Shown here: positions 1-9,206 of the stretch, one piece after another
Position numbering within the stretch: position 1 is the first letter of the stretch
Layout: every line of letters starts with the position of its first letter
Source: Sagittula sp. P11
GTDB taxonomy: Bacteria; Pseudomonadota; Alphaproteobacteria; Rhodobacterales; Rhodobacteraceae
NCBI RefSeq assembly: GCF_002814095.1
Contig: NZ_CP021913.1
Coordinates: forward strand, 1,674,001 to 1,738,000
Length of the DNA: 64,000 nt
Reading direction: 5' to 3'
Position numbers and translations under genes: made by a program
The notes under the pieces: generated by a model
Seen by the model: only the letters and a program-made list of their open reading frames with translations
What the model was told of the DNA's origin: nothing
Database searches by the model: none

Positions 1-2229
1 GGCTTCCTGAAATCCGCAAAGATTTCGGGGGACACCATGGGGGACTTCCACCCGCACGGTGACGCGGCGATCTACGACGCGATGGCGCGATTAGCCCAGG
101 ACTTCACGATCCGCTATCCGCTGGTCGACGGTCAGGGCAACTTCGGCAACATCGACGGCGACAACCCGGCCGCCTCGCGCTACACCGAGGCGCGCATGAC
201 CGTGATGTCGGAGGCGCTGCTGGAAGGGCTCGACGAGAACTCCGTCGACTTCCGCCCGAACTACGACGGCCGGCTCGAGGAACCCTCGGTCCTGCCCGCC
301 TCCTACCCGAACCTGCTGGCCAACGGGTCGTCCGGCATCGCGGTCGGCATGGCGACGAACATCCCGCCGCACAACATCGGCGAACTCATCAACGCCTGCC
401 TCCACCTGATCCGGTCGCCCAACGCGGTGGACGACACGCTGATGCAATACGTGCCCGGGCCGGACTTCCCGACCGGCGGCGTCATCGTGGAACCGGCCGA
501 GAACATCGCGACCGCCTACCGCACCGGGCGCGGCTCCATCCGGCTGCGCGCGCGCTGGCACGTGGAGGACCTGGGCCGCGGACAGTGGCAGGCGGTGGTG
601 ACGGAAATCCCCTACCAGGTGCAGAAGTCGAAGCTGGTCGAGCGCATCGCCGAACTGATCCAGACCAAGAAGATCCCGGTGCTGGCCGACGTGCGCGACG
701 AAAGCGCAGACGACATCCGCATGGTGCTGGAGCCAAAGACGAAGAACGTCGATCCGGACCTTCTGATGAACATGCTGTTCCGGAACTCGGACCTGGAAAT
801 CCGCTTCTCGCTGAACATGAACGTGCTGATCGACGGTGTGACGCCGAAGGTCTGCTCGATGAAGGAATGCCTGCGCGCCTTCCTCGACTTCCGCCGCGAG
901 GTGCTGATCCGCCGCTCGAAGCACCGGATGGCGAAGATCGACAACCGGCTGGAAGTGCTCGAAGGCCTGATCATCGCCTTCCTGAACCTCGACCGGGTGA
1001 TCGACATCATCCGCTACGACGACGACCCCAAGGCCGCGCTGATGTACGAGGACTGGTCGCGCCCGCACCAGGCCACCATCCCGCGCGCCACGGACGAGCG
1101 CGACTATCGCTCTCCGCTGGTGGGCATCGACGTCACGGCGCTGGAACTGCGCGACGATCCCGACGCCGTGGAACGCGGCCTGCTGGCCGATGACGGCACC
1201 TCCTCTGCCGTGCCGCGCCGGTTCATCGGGCGGTCCGAGGGGCTGTCGGATGTGCAGGCCGAGGCGATCCTCAACATGCGGCTGCGCAGCTTGCGCCGGC
1301 TGGAGGAGCTGGAGCTTGTCAACGAACGCGACAAGCTGATGGAAGAGCGTGCCGGGCTGGAGGACCTTCTGGCCTCCGAGGACATGCAGTGGGGCCGCAT
1401 CAAGGAAGAGCTCTCCGAGGTGAAGAAGACCTTCACCAAGGGCTACAAGCGCGGCCAGCGACTCACCACCTTCTCCGAGGCGACGGAGGCGGAGGACGTG
1501 CCGCTCGAGGCGATGATCGAGCGGGAGCCGGTCACGGTCGTCTGCTCCAAGATGGGCTGGATCCGCGCGATGACCGGCCACATCGCCCTCGACCGAGAGC
1601 TGAAGTTCAAGGACGGCGACGGCCCGCGCTTCACCTTCCATGCAGAGACCACGGACAAGCTGCTGGTCTTCGGATCGAACGGCCGGTTCTACACGGTGCT
1701 TGCGGCGAACCTGCCCGGCGGGCGCGGCATGGGGGAACCCCTGCGCCTGATGGTCGACCTCCCCAACGACACGGAAATCGTCGACATCCTCATCTATCGC
1801 CCCGGAGAGCGGCTGCTGGTCGCGTCCAGCGCGGGGGACGGCTTCCTCGTGCCGGAGGACGAGGTGATCGCCCAGACCCGCGCGGGCAAGCAGGTGCTGA
1901 ACGTCAAGGACCCGGTCAAGGCGCTGGTCTGCAAGCCCGTCACCGGCAATGCCGTGGCCGTCGTGGGCGAGAACCGCAAGGTCCTGATCTTCATGCTCGA
2001 CGAGCTGCCGGAGATGGGTCGCGGCAAGGGTGTGCGCCTGCAGAAGTACAAGGACGGCGGCCTTTCGGACGTGCGCACCTTTACCCTTGAGGCGGGCCTG
2101 TCGTGGCTCGACCCGGCGGGCCGCACCCGCACCGTTACCGGCGAAGAGCTGACGGAATGGGTGGCCAAACGCGCCGGTTCCGGCCGGATGGCGCCGCGGG
2201 GCTTCCCGCGCGACAACAAGTTCACCTGA
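1..2229 (+). CDS. parC: DNA topoisomerase IV subunit A, 5' end missing
   Basis: This is the breakage-reunion subunit of topoisomerase IV, which decatenates daughter chromosomes together with ParE. The frame is open from base 1, so about 75 N-terminal residues lie outside the window; the ATG at 37 is internal. Visible are the HPHGD quinolone-pocket helix and the RYTEARM motif, whose active-site tyrosine is codon 181-183. The PNxDG and [12 protein letters not shown] stretches follow, then a coiled-coil C-gate and a C-terminal beta-pinwheel. It resembles E. coli ParC more than GyrA because the C-terminal domain is short. The residue matching E. coli Ser80 is Ala. About 65 residues encoded near 1045-1240 have no counterpart in E. 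coli ParC (see findings). Confidence 0.96.
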   Translation, partial: GFLKSAKISGDTMGDFHPHGDAAIYDAMARLAQDFTIRYPLVDGQGNFGNIDGDNPAASRYTEARMTVMSEALLEGLDENSVDFRPNYDGRLEEPSVLPASYPNLLANGSSGIAVGMATNIPPHNIGELINACLHLIRSPNAVDDTLMQYVPGPDFPTGGVIVEPAENIATAYRTGRGSIRLRARWHVEDLGRGQWQAVVTEIPYQVQKSKLVERIAELIQTKKIPVLADVRDESADDIRMVLEPKTKNVDPDLLMNMLFRNSDLEIRFSLNMNVLIDGVTPKVCSMKECLRAFLDFRREVLIRRSKHRMAKIDNRLEVLEGLIIAFLNLDRVIDIIRYDDDPKAALMYEDWSRPHQATIPRATDERDYRSPLVGIDVTALELRDDPDAVERGLLADDGTSSAVPRRFIGRSEGLSDVQAEAILNMRLRSLRRLEELELVNERDKLMEERAGLEDLLASEDMQWGRIKEELSEVKKTFTKGYKRGQRLTTFSEATEAEDVPLEAMIEREPVTVVCSKMGWIRAMTGHIALDRELKFKDGDGPRFTFHAETTDKLLVFGSNGRFYTVLAANLPGGRGMGEPLRLMVDLPNDTEIVDILIYRPGERLLVASSAGDGFLVPEDEVIAQTRAGKQVLNVKDPVKALVCKPVTGNAVAVVGENRKVLIFMLDELPEMGRGKGVRLQKYKDGGLSDVRTFTLEAGLSWLDPAGRTRTVTGEELTEWVAKRAGSGRMAPRGFPRDNKFT

Positions 2230-2275
2230 TCCCGGCAGGCGCCGCCCCTCCACCGGGGCGGTGCCCGACCTTGCT

Positions 2276-2301
2276 GGAAACACGCGGAGGTACGTGTTTC
2301 C
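2276..2301. other. 9-bp inverted repeat after parC
   Basis: GGAAACACG (2276-2284) is an exact inverted match to CGTGTTTCC (2293-2301) across an 8-base loop. No T-run follows, so it is not a classic intrinsic terminator. A second GC-rich repeat, CCGCCCC/GGGGCGG, lies at 2242-2261. It could be mRNA-end structure or an operator for the downstream yjgN-like gene. Confidence 0.4.
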
Positions 2302-2405
2302 CGGCCCGAGGCACCGGATAACACCAACGGACACTCGAAACGCTTGTCTGCAACTTCCCGAGGCGTCAGGCTTCGGGTGGGAGCAAGCTTTTCGGAACAC
2401 ACGCA

Positions 2406-3650
2406 TTGGACGCCGGTCAGACCATGCCCACGGGCGCACACGCCGGGGCATCCTCCACAGCGACAGAGCACAGGGTCTGGCAGACCGCCTTTGCCGGAAC
2501 GCGCTGGCCGATGTTCAGACTGGTCTTCGGCACCGGGCTGCTGACGGTCCTAACGCTCGGCCTTTACCGGTTCTGGCAGAAGACGCGGGTGCGGCGCTGG
2601 CTGTGGTCGGCGGTGCGGCCGGGGGGCTACCCGCTGGAATACGTGGGCGACCCCTACGAAAAGCTCCTGGGCTTCCTGATCGCGGTCGTCATCCTCGCCT
2701 TCTACATCGGCATCGTGAACCTGCTGCTGATGTTCGCCAGCTTCGCGGTGTTCCAGGGCAACTTCGCCGCCTACCTGCTGTCGCTCGTCGGCGTGTTCCC
2801 GATCTGGTTCTACGCCCGCTACCGCGCCCGGCGGTACGTGCTGGCCCGCACGCGCTGGCTAGGCCTGCGCTTCGGGCTTGAGCCGGGAGCCTGGGGCTAT
2901 GCCTTCCGCGCGCTTGGGCACGGCATGCTGACGCTGATCACCTTTGGCCTCCTGTGGCCGCGCATGACCTTCCATCTCGAGAAATACCGAACCGACCGAA
3001 CGTTCTTCGGCGAGACGCGGATGGCCCAGGACGGCCGCTGGACGATGCTGTTCCCGGCACTGAAATGGCATTTCGTGACGCTGGGCCTGACGGTGATCGG
3101 CAGCATCGGCTTGGCGGTCTCACCGGCGAACGGCTGGATGCTGATGGTCATCGCCGGGGTCACGGCGATCTACTCCACCGTCTACTACCGCGTCGAAACC
3201 CTGAAGCGCCTGACCGCCATGAAGCGCATCGGCCCGCTGCGCCTGACACTGGATGCGAAACCCGGCAAGGTCTTCCGGATACAGGCGGGCGGCTACACGC
3301 TGGCCGCCGTGGCCGCGGCCTTCCCGACACTGGTGCTGCTGGGCCTGTTCCTCGAACTGCAATCGCTGGAGACGCTGGTCGAACTGGGGCTGGAGGACAT
3401 GCCGCCGGTCTTCGCCGGCCTGAACCGCTGGCTGCTGATCGCCCTTTCGGTGATGTGCTACTTCGCCATCTTCCTGCTGTGGTCGGCCCTGACCGCCGCC
3501 TGGGTGACGCTGCCGCTGATGCGCCACTACGCGACCGGCCTCAGCGTCACGGGCACGGAACACATCGCCACCTTCCGCCAGCGCCCCCGCGACGAACACA
3601 TGGAGGCCGAGGGCTTTGCCGAGGCGCTGGACGTGGGGGCCTCCCTATGA
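2406..3650 (+). CDS. YjgN family (DUF898) multi-pass membrane protein, copy 1
   Basis: This is a polytopic inner-membrane protein of unknown function in the YjgN/DUF898 family. After a short hydrophilic N-terminus come the family-typical stretches FRLVFGTGLLTVLTLGLYRFWQ with KTRVRRW, EKLLGF and ARRYVLARTRW. Several hydrophobic segments follow, and it ends with EGFAEALDVG. The frame opens with TTG at 2406; an ATG six codons later (2424) is an equally good start, and neither has a strong ribosome site. Its stop overlaps the start of the M48 protease gene (ATGA), so the two are translationally coupled. A second copy of the pair follows at 4831-7201. The family assignment is firm; no biochemical role can be read. 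Confidence 0.85.
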   Translation: MDAGQTMPTGAHAGASSTATEHRVWQTAFAGTRWPMFRLVFGTGLLTVLTLGLYRFWQKTRVRRWLWSAVRPGGYPLEYVGDPYEKLLGFLIAVVILAFYIGIVNLLLMFASFAVFQGNFAAYLLSLVGVFPIWFYARYRARRYVLARTRWLGLRFGLEPGAWGYAFRALGHGMLTLITFGLLWPRMTFHLEKYRTDRTFFGETRMAQDGRWTMLFPALKWHFVTLGLTVIGSIGLAVSPANGWMLMVIAGVTAIYSTVYYRVETLKRLTAMKRIGPLRLTLDAKPGKVFRIQAGGYTLAAVAAAFPTLVLLGLFLELQSLETLVELGLEDMPPVFAGLNRWLLIALSVMCYFAIFLLWSALTAAWVTLPLMRHYATGLSVTGTEHIATFRQRPRDEHMEAEGFAEALDVGASL

Positions 3651-4738
3651 GCGTCTTCGAGACCTCGGCGATCTACCTCGACGGGGAGACCGGGCAGCCG
3701 CTGCGCCTGCGCCTTCGCGTCGATACGGAGCGCGGGGCGCTGGTCGGTCCGGGTGTGTTCTGGCCGCTGGACGACGTGCGCGAGGTGCCCGACATCGCGG
3801 GCGGCGACCTCGTGGTGCTGGCGCGGGCCGACAACGCGGTGGAGCGGCTGCTGGTGCGCGATACCGAAATCCGCGCCCATCTTCCCAGGCGCCGCCACGC
3901 CCGCCCCGTCGCGAACCGCAAGCGGCTGATGGGCTGGGCCGCGGGCGCCGTGACCTCCGTGGCGTTGATCCTCTTCGTCCTTGTCCCGGTGATGGCGAAC
4001 CAGCTTGCCAACTTCATCCCGCCCGAAGGCGAACGCGCGCTGGGGGAAGTCACGCTTGCCCAGATCCGCGAGGCGATGGACGAGACCGGCATCGCGCCGA
4101 CCCGGATATGCTCGTCCCCGGCAGGGATGGCCGCCTTGCGGCAGATACAGGCCCGGCTGGAGGCAGAAGCCGCCCTGCCGGTCGAGGTGACCGTGCACGT
4201 GCTGGACCACGACATGGTCAACGCCTTCGCGCTTCCGGGCGGGCACATCGTGTTCTTCCGCGGGCTGATCGACGCGGCGGAGGACCCGGAGGAAATCGCC
4301 GCCGTCTTCGCGCATGAAATGGGCCATGTCGCCAGCCGCGACCCGACGCGACATGCGCTGCGCTCTGCCGGGTCGATCGGCGTCCTTGGCCTGCTGTTCG
4401 GCGATTTCGCGGGCGGCGCGGTGGTGCTGTTCCTCGCCGAACGGCTGATCGACGCGCAGTACAGCCAGGGCGCGGAGGCAGAGGCCGACGTCTTTGCCCA
4501 CGACCTCATGGCCCGGGCCGGCCTCTCCCCCGCCGCCCTCGCCACGATGTTCGAACGTTTCCGCGCGCTCGGGGGCGAGGCAGACGGCATCGTCGCGCAT
4601 TTCCAGAGCCACCCGGCCCTGGGCAACCGGATCGAGCAGGCGCGCGCCGCCGTCCCCTCGGACTTCACGCCCTTGCCCGTGCTGGCGCCGCAGGACTGGA
4701 ACGCGCTGAAATCGGTCTGCGACACGACCGGCGGCTGA
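3647..4738 (+). CDS. M48 family membrane-anchored zinc metalloprotease, copy 1
   Basis: A 363-residue protein with a cytosolic-looking N-terminal domain of about 95 residues and one transmembrane segment (LMGWAAGAVTSVALILFVLV region). An M48 (HtpX/Oma1-like) peptidase domain follows. The zinc site is HEMGH, with His223 and His227 as ligands and Glu224 catalytic. The third ligand is likely the Glu in EAEAD about 60 residues later. M48 enzymes typically degrade or process membrane or envelope proteins. The ATG at 3647 overlaps the upstream yjgN-like stop by four bases. The obligate-looking pairing suggests that the YjgN-like protein is a partner or substrate; that is inference. Confidence 0.88.
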   Translation: MSVFETSAIYLDGETGQPLRLRLRVDTERGALVGPGVFWPLDDVREVPDIAGGDLVVLARADNAVERLLVRDTEIRAHLPRRRHARPVANRKRLMGWAAGAVTSVALILFVLVPVMANQLANFIPPEGERALGEVTLAQIREAMDETGIAPTRICSSPAGMAALRQIQARLEAEAALPVEVTVHVLDHDMVNAFALPGGHIVFFRGLIDAAEDPEEIAAVFAHEMGHVASRDPTRHALRSAGSIGVLGLLFGDFAGGAVVLFLAERLIDAQYSQGAEAEADVFAHDLMARAGLSPAALATMFERFRALGGEADGIVAHFQSHPALGNRIEQARAAVPSDFTPLPVLAPQDWNALKSVCDTTGG

Positions 4739-4830
4739 AGGCAACCCACTGGCGAGGCATTGAATTCGCTACTTTACTCGGCATACAGGTCGCTTAAGAT
4801 TCAAGCAGATTGAGTGTCAAAGGTATTTCG

Positions 4831-6051
4831 ATGCAGCCAGAACCCGCCACCATGCAATTGTCCTACTCCGGCGAAAAAGGTCCGCTGTTCAAGCTGGCGT
4901 TCAAGACCGGGCTGCTGACCGTCGTCACCCTCGGCATCTACCGCTTCTGGCAGAAGACGCGCATCCGCAAGTACATCTGGTCCTCGGTCAGCGCCGACGG
5001 CGACACCTTCGAATACACCGGCACCGGGATGGAGAAGTTCCTGGGCTTCCTCGTCGCCATCGTGTTTCTCGCCGTCTACCTCGGCATCCTCCAGATGATC
5101 CTCTTCTACTTCGGCCTGAACATCATGGTCGATCCGGAGACCGCCGGCCCCGAGGCGGTGATCGGTCAGGCGGTCGCGATCTACATCTCGCTCTTCGCTG
5201 TGCTGCCATTCATCCTCTTCGCGATCTACCGGGCACGGCGCTACAAGATGGCCCGCACGCGGTTCCGGGGCATCAGGCTGGGCATGGAGAAGGGCGCATG
5301 GGGCTACGTGGTCCGCGCGCTCGGCTACGGGTTCCTGACCGTCGTGACGCTTGGTGTGCTCATGCCGCTGTCGACTTTCAAGCTCGAGAAATACATGGCC
5401 GACCGGAGCTTCTACGGCTCCACCCGGCTGATCCAGGAAGGCGCGTGGACAAAGCTCTACCCGGCGATGAAACACCTGTTCATCGCGCTCGGGATCTTCA
5501 TTGTCTGCGGCACCCTCATCGCAATTGGCGGCATCAACGAGATGGTCGGACTGGCGGTCATCGGCGGCATCGGCATCTTCGTCGGATACATCTGGTTCAT
5601 GATCGGCGCGGTCTATTACAGCGTCCGCTCCTTCGGCTACCTGATGAGCCACAAGGTCCTGGGCGGCACCGTCCGCTTCGTCGCCGAACCCAAGACCGGC
5701 TTCGTCATCAAGACCTACATCATCGGCGGCCTGCTCCTGAGCCTTCTGGCCTCTGTCGCCTTCGGCGCAGTAGGCGTGGTCGCGATGCCGATGATCATGC
5801 TGGCCGAGGACGGCTCCGTCGGCGGGATCGTCGCCTTTGCGATCATCATGGGCATCGGCTACCTCGTGGCGCTGGTCGTCACGCAGGCGCTGAGCCTGAT
5901 CCTCATCACCCAGCCGATCCTTGCCCACTACATCGAGACGATCCGCGTGGAGAACCCCGAGGCGCTCGACCGCGTCCACCAGCGCGAGGCGGAAACCGGT
6001 GTCGACGCGGACGGCTTTGCCGACGCGCTCGATATCGGCGGCGCGATCTGA
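4831..6051 (+). CDS. YjgN family (DUF898) multi-pass membrane protein, copy 2
   Basis: A second YjgN/DUF898 protein of 406 residues. It shares with copy 1 the blocks FKTGLLTVVTLGIYRFWQ, KTRIRKYIW, EKFLGFL and ARRYKMARTRFRG, and ends with DGFADALDIGGAI, like the end of copy 1. I place the start at ATG 4831 because an AAAGG ribosome site sits seven bases upstream. The frame extends back only to a TTG at 4810. The stop is one base before the following protease start. Six to eight hydrophobic segments are visible. The pair is a paralogue of 2406-4738, so the two-gene unit was duplicated as a whole. Function is unknown. Confidence 0.87.
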   Translation: MQPEPATMQLSYSGEKGPLFKLAFKTGLLTVVTLGIYRFWQKTRIRKYIWSSVSADGDTFEYTGTGMEKFLGFLVAIVFLAVYLGILQMILFYFGLNIMVDPETAGPEAVIGQAVAIYISLFAVLPFILFAIYRARRYKMARTRFRGIRLGMEKGAWGYVVRALGYGFLTVVTLGVLMPLSTFKLEKYMADRSFYGSTRLIQEGAWTKLYPAMKHLFIALGIFIVCGTLIAIGGINEMVGLAVIGGIGIFVGYIWFMIGAVYYSVRSFGYLMSHKVLGGTVRFVAEPKTGFVIKTYIIGGLLLSLLASVAFGAVGVVAMPMIMLAEDGSVGGIVAFAIIMGIGYLVALVVTQALSLILITQPILAHYIETIRVENPEALDRVHQREAETGVDADGFADALDIGGAI

Positions 6052-6052
6052 G

Positions 6053-7201
6053 ATGGCACCGGAGGGCACCGCGGCACAGTTCTTCGACGGGCAGACGGCG
6101 GCACGGCACCATGTGCAGGTCGCCCTCTCCGACGACCGGCAGGCATTGGTCATCACCGGCGACAGCCTGACGGAGCCGCTGCGCTGGCGGCTGATGGACC
6201 TGCGGGCGCTGTCCAACACCTCCGACAAGGCGCGGCTGACTGTCACCCGGCACACCACGTCCGATGACGAGATGCCGCGCGACATCGCCCGGCTGGTGAT
6301 CCTCGACCCCGACCTGATCGCCTGGCTGCACAAGACCCGACCCAGCCTGTTCAAGGCGGAGGTCCACCCGGGATCGGTGCGCAAGCTTGCCACCTATGCC
6401 ATCGGCGCCGTGGTGGCGGCGGGACTGATGCTGTTCGTCATCCTGCCCGCGCTGGCCGGAACGCTGGCCCGGGTGATCCCGGTGGAGCGCGAGGTCGCCT
6501 TCGGCAAGACCGTGACCCGGCAGATGGAGCGCGCATTGGGCCGCGCCCGCGTGCCCGACCTGCGGTGCAGCGATCCCCGAGGCCAAGCCGCCCTGCAGAA
6601 GATGTTGACCCGCCTGACCGAGGGCCAGGAGATGAAGTACGACATCAACCTGATGGTGTTCGACCACCCGATGATCAACGCCTTCGCCGCGCCCGGCGGG
6701 CAGGTGGTGCTGGTGCGCGGCCTGCTGGACAAGGCGGAGCACCCCGACGAAGTCGCCGGCGTTCTGGCCCACGAACTGGCGCACGTGGAAAACCGCGACA
6801 CCACCCGAGAGGCGCTGCGCGCGGCGGGCTCTGCCGGGTTGCTGACCATGATCCTCGGCGACTTCACCGGCGGCGCGGCCATCGCCATCGTGGGCGAACA
6901 CATGATCTCCGCCTCCTACACCCGTGACGCGGAGGGCAAGGCCGACGACTTCGCGCTGGATATGCTGGCGGATGCGGGCGTCAGCGCCGAGGGGTTCGCG
7001 GGCTTCTTCGACCGCATCGCCGAGCTGGAGGGCTTTGCCCTGCCCGCCTACCTGTCCAGCCACCCGGTGACCGAAGAACGTGCCATGCAAGCCCGTGACT
7101 TTGCGGGGGAACAGGCGGACACCACCCCGATCCTCACGGACGCCGAGTGGTCCGACCTGCAGGGAATCTGCGACAGCGCGGGCGATCACGACGGCGACTG
7201 A
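6053..7201 (+). CDS. M48 family membrane-anchored zinc metalloprotease, copy 2
   Basis: A 382-residue paralogue of the 3647-4738 gene: an N-terminal soluble domain, one membrane segment (around ATYAIGAVVAAGLMLFVI) and an M48 peptidase core. The zinc motif is HELAH (His240, His244). It is followed by ENRDTTREALRAAGSAGLL, which parallels ASRDPTRHALRSAGSIGVL of copy 1. The likely third zinc ligand is the Glu of DAEGKADDF. The start at 6053 directly follows the upstream stop, so the pair is one transcriptional unit. Divergence from copy 1 is considerable outside the catalytic core, so this is not a very recent duplication. Confidence 0.88.
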   Translation: MAPEGTAAQFFDGQTAARHHVQVALSDDRQALVITGDSLTEPLRWRLMDLRALSNTSDKARLTVTRHTTSDDEMPRDIARLVILDPDLIAWLHKTRPSLFKAEVHPGSVRKLATYAIGAVVAAGLMLFVILPALAGTLARVIPVEREVAFGKTVTRQMERALGRARVPDLRCSDPRGQAALQKMLTRLTEGQEMKYDINLMVFDHPMINAFAAPGGQVVLVRGLLDKAEHPDEVAGVLAHELAHVENRDTTREALRAAGSAGLLTMILGDFTGGAAIAIVGEHMISASYTRDAEGKADDFALDMLADAGVSAEGFAGFFDRIAELEGFALPAYLSSHPVTEERAMQARDFAGEQADTTPILTDAEWSDLQGICDSAGDHDGD

Positions 7202-7225
7202 CAGGTGTAGAACGGCACACAGTGC

Positions 7226-7260
7226 CGCCGCAGCGTAATTTCATTATGAATTCTGCGGCG
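7226..7260. other. 8-bp inverted repeat in the etfB upstream region
   Basis: CGCCGCAG (7226-7233) pairs exactly with CTGCGGCG (7253-7260) around an AT-rich 19-base loop that itself contains AATT pairs. No U-run follows. It lies 25 bases after the M48 stop in the 237-base gap before etfB. It may be a 3'-end structure of the upstream operon or a regulatory site for etf. The rest of the gap shows no gene. Confidence 0.35.
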
Positions 7261-7438
7261 CTATTGAAATGTTCGTGCCCGCCCGCTATTGGCATCGCAC
7301 CCCTGCGCGCCGTGAAACGCGACGTAGAATGACCGCGACGTGACGATTTTGCCCTGTTTCCCCGGTAAATGCCGCGTTACGTGTGTGCGAGAGGAATCTT
7401 GCGGGGAGCGCCCCGCCGAATTGAGGAGAGACACGCTT

Positions 7439-8197
7439 ATGAAGGTACTCGTACCGGTCAAGCGCGTGATCGACTACAACGTGAAGGTCCGTGTCAAAGC
7501 GGATGGATCGGGTGTCGATCTGGCGAACGTGAAGATGTCGATGAACCCCTTCGACGAGATTGCCGTCGAAGAGGCGATCCGCCTGAAGGAGGCCGGGAAG
7601 GCCGACGAAGTCATCGCCGTTTCGATCGGCGTGAAGCAGGCGCAAGAGACGCTGCGGACCGCGCTGGCCATGGGTGCCGACCGGGCGATCCTCGTGGTGG
7701 CCGCCGATGACGTGCACACCGACATCGAGCCGCTCGCCGTCGCCAAGATCCTCGCGAAGATCGTCGACGACGAGCAGCCGGGCCTCGTGCTCTGCGGCAA
7801 GCAGGCGATCGACAACGACCTCGGCGCCACTGGCCAGATGCTGTCCGCCCTGCTGGGCTGGAGCCAGGCGATGTACGCCAACACCGTGGACGTCGACGGC
7901 GATCATGCCGTGGTCACCCGCGAGGTCGACGGCGGCCTGCAGACCATCAAGGTGAAGATGCCGACCATCATCTCCACCGACCTGCGCCTGAACGAGCCGC
8001 GCTATGCCTCGCTGCCGAACATCATGAAGGCGAAGAAGAAGCCGCTGGACGAGAAGACCGCCGCCGATCTCGGCGTCGACGTGGCGCCGCGGCTGGAGAT
8101 CGTGAAGACCACCGAGCCCGAGGCCCGTCAGGCCGGCGAGATGGTCGGTTCGGTCGACGAACTGGTGGCGAAGCTCAAAGAGAAGGGGATCGTGTGA
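7439..8197 (+). CDS. etfB: Electron transfer flavoprotein subunit beta
   Basis: EtfB (252 residues) is the AMP-binding small subunit of the ETF heterodimer. ETF carries electrons from acyl-CoA and other flavin dehydrogenases to ETF-ubiquinone oxidoreductase. The N-terminus [17 protein letters not shown], the block [16 protein letters not shown] and the [17 protein letters not shown] segment are the family signatures; length is typical. The start at 7439 is preceded by TTGAGGAGAG as a strong ribosome site. The stop overlaps the etfA start (TGATG), giving coupled translation in the usual etfB-etfA order. Confidence 0.97.
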   Translation: MKVLVPVKRVIDYNVKVRVKADGSGVDLANVKMSMNPFDEIAVEEAIRLKEAGKADEVIAVSIGVKQAQETLRTALAMGADRAILVVAADDVHTDIEPLAVAKILAKIVDDEQPGLVLCGKQAIDNDLGATGQMLSALLGWSQAMYANTVDVDGDHAVVTREVDGGLQTIKVKMPTIISTDLRLNEPRYASLPNIMKAKKKPLDEKTAADLGVDVAPRLEIVKTTEPEARQAGEMVGSVDELVAKLKEKGIV

Positions 8198-9123
8198 TGG
8201 CCGTTCTGCTGATTGCCGAGATTACCGATGGCGCCCTGTCGATGGACGCAACCGCCAAGGCGGTGACCGCCGCGAAGGCGCTGGGTGACGTGACCGTTCT
8301 GGCCTGTGGCGCCTCTGCCAAGGCCGCCGCCGACGAGGCCGCCACCATCGAGGGCGTGTCGAAGGTGCTGGTCGCCGAGGACGCGATCTACGGCCACCGC
8401 CTTGCAGAGCCGGTGGCGGCGCTGATCACCTCGCTGGCGGGCGACTACAGCCACGTCGTGGCGCCGTCGACCACGGACGCGAAGAACATCCTGCCGCGCG
8501 TCGCCGCGGCGCTGGACGTGATGATCCTGACGGACGTGACCGGCGTCGTGGATGCCGACACCTTCGAGCGCCCGATCTACGCGGGCAACGCGATCCAGAC
8601 GGTGAAGTCGAAGGACGCGACGAAGGTCATCACCTTCCGGACCTCGACCTTCGACGCGGCACCGACAGGCGGCTCGGCTTCGGTCGAAGCTATCGGCGCG
8701 GGCGAGAACCCGGGCGTCTCGGAATGGGTCGAGGACAAGGTCGCCGAAAGCGACCGTCCCGAGCTGACTTCGGCGGGCATCGTCGTCTCCGGCGGCCGCG
8801 GCGTGGGCTCTGAAGAGAACTTCGAGCTGATCGAGAAACTGGCGGACAAGCTGGGCGCAGCCGTGGGCGCATCGCGCGCAGCGGTCGACTCCGGCTTTGC
8901 CCCGAACGACTGGCAGGTCGGCCAGACCGGCAAGGTCGTGGCGCCGAACCTCTACGTCGCCGTGGGCATCTCCGGTGCGATCCAGCACCTCGCCGGCATG
9001 AAGGACTCCAAGGTGATCGTGGCGATCAACAAGGACGAAGAGGCGCCGATCTTCCAGGTCGCCGACTACGGCCTCGTCGCGGACCTTTTCGAAGCCGTCC
9101 CGGAACTTACTGAAAAGCTGTAA
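8197..9123 (+). CDS. etfA: Electron transfer flavoprotein subunit alpha
   Basis: EtfA (308 residues) binds FAD in its C-terminal domain and partners EtfB. Visible are the N-terminal adenine-nucleotide-like fold, [18 protein letters not shown], and the FAD-domain block [19 protein letters not shown] with [15 protein letters not shown]. The start is the ATG at 8197 overlapping the etfB stop rather than the GTG one codon earlier. An intrinsic terminator follows 34 bases after the stop, closing the etf operon. Confidence 0.97.
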   Translation: MAVLLIAEITDGALSMDATAKAVTAAKALGDVTVLACGASAKAAADEAATIEGVSKVLVAEDAIYGHRLAEPVAALITSLAGDYSHVVAPSTTDAKNILPRVAAALDVMILTDVTGVVDADTFERPIYAGNAIQTVKSKDATKVITFRTSTFDAAPTGGSASVEAIGAGENPGVSEWVEDKVAESDRPELTSAGIVVSGGRGVGSEENFELIEKLADKLGAAVGASRAAVDSGFAPNDWQVGQTGKVVAPNLYVAVGISGAIQHLAGMKDSKVIVAINKDEEAPIFQVADYGLVADLFEAVPELTEKL

Positions 9124-9157
9124 GCGAAGGGGCGCCGCCCCGATTGCCAGGCGCTTC

Positions 9158-9193
9158 AAGGCCCCGCTGCATCGCCAGCGGGGCCTTTTCTTT
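9158..9193 (+). terminator. Intrinsic terminator of etfBA
   Basis: AAGGCCCCGCTG and CAGCGGGGCCTT form a near-perfect GC-rich stem around a short loop, followed directly by TTCTTTCT. It lies between etfA and the convergent DUF6473-like gene and could serve both. Confidence 0.85.
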
Positions 9194-9206
9194 CTACGGC
9201 ACGGGT

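Noticed and set aside
91-2451. Long open frame (786 codons) opposite parC
   Set aside because: Antisense shadow in GC-rich coding DNA; Arg/His/Val-rich translation with no family features, while parC on the other strand is unmistakable.
2954-3646. Upstream extension of the first M48 protease frame
   Set aside because: The part before 3647 lies out of phase inside the yjgN-like gene and has shadow composition; ATG 3647 with ATGA overlap is the natural start.
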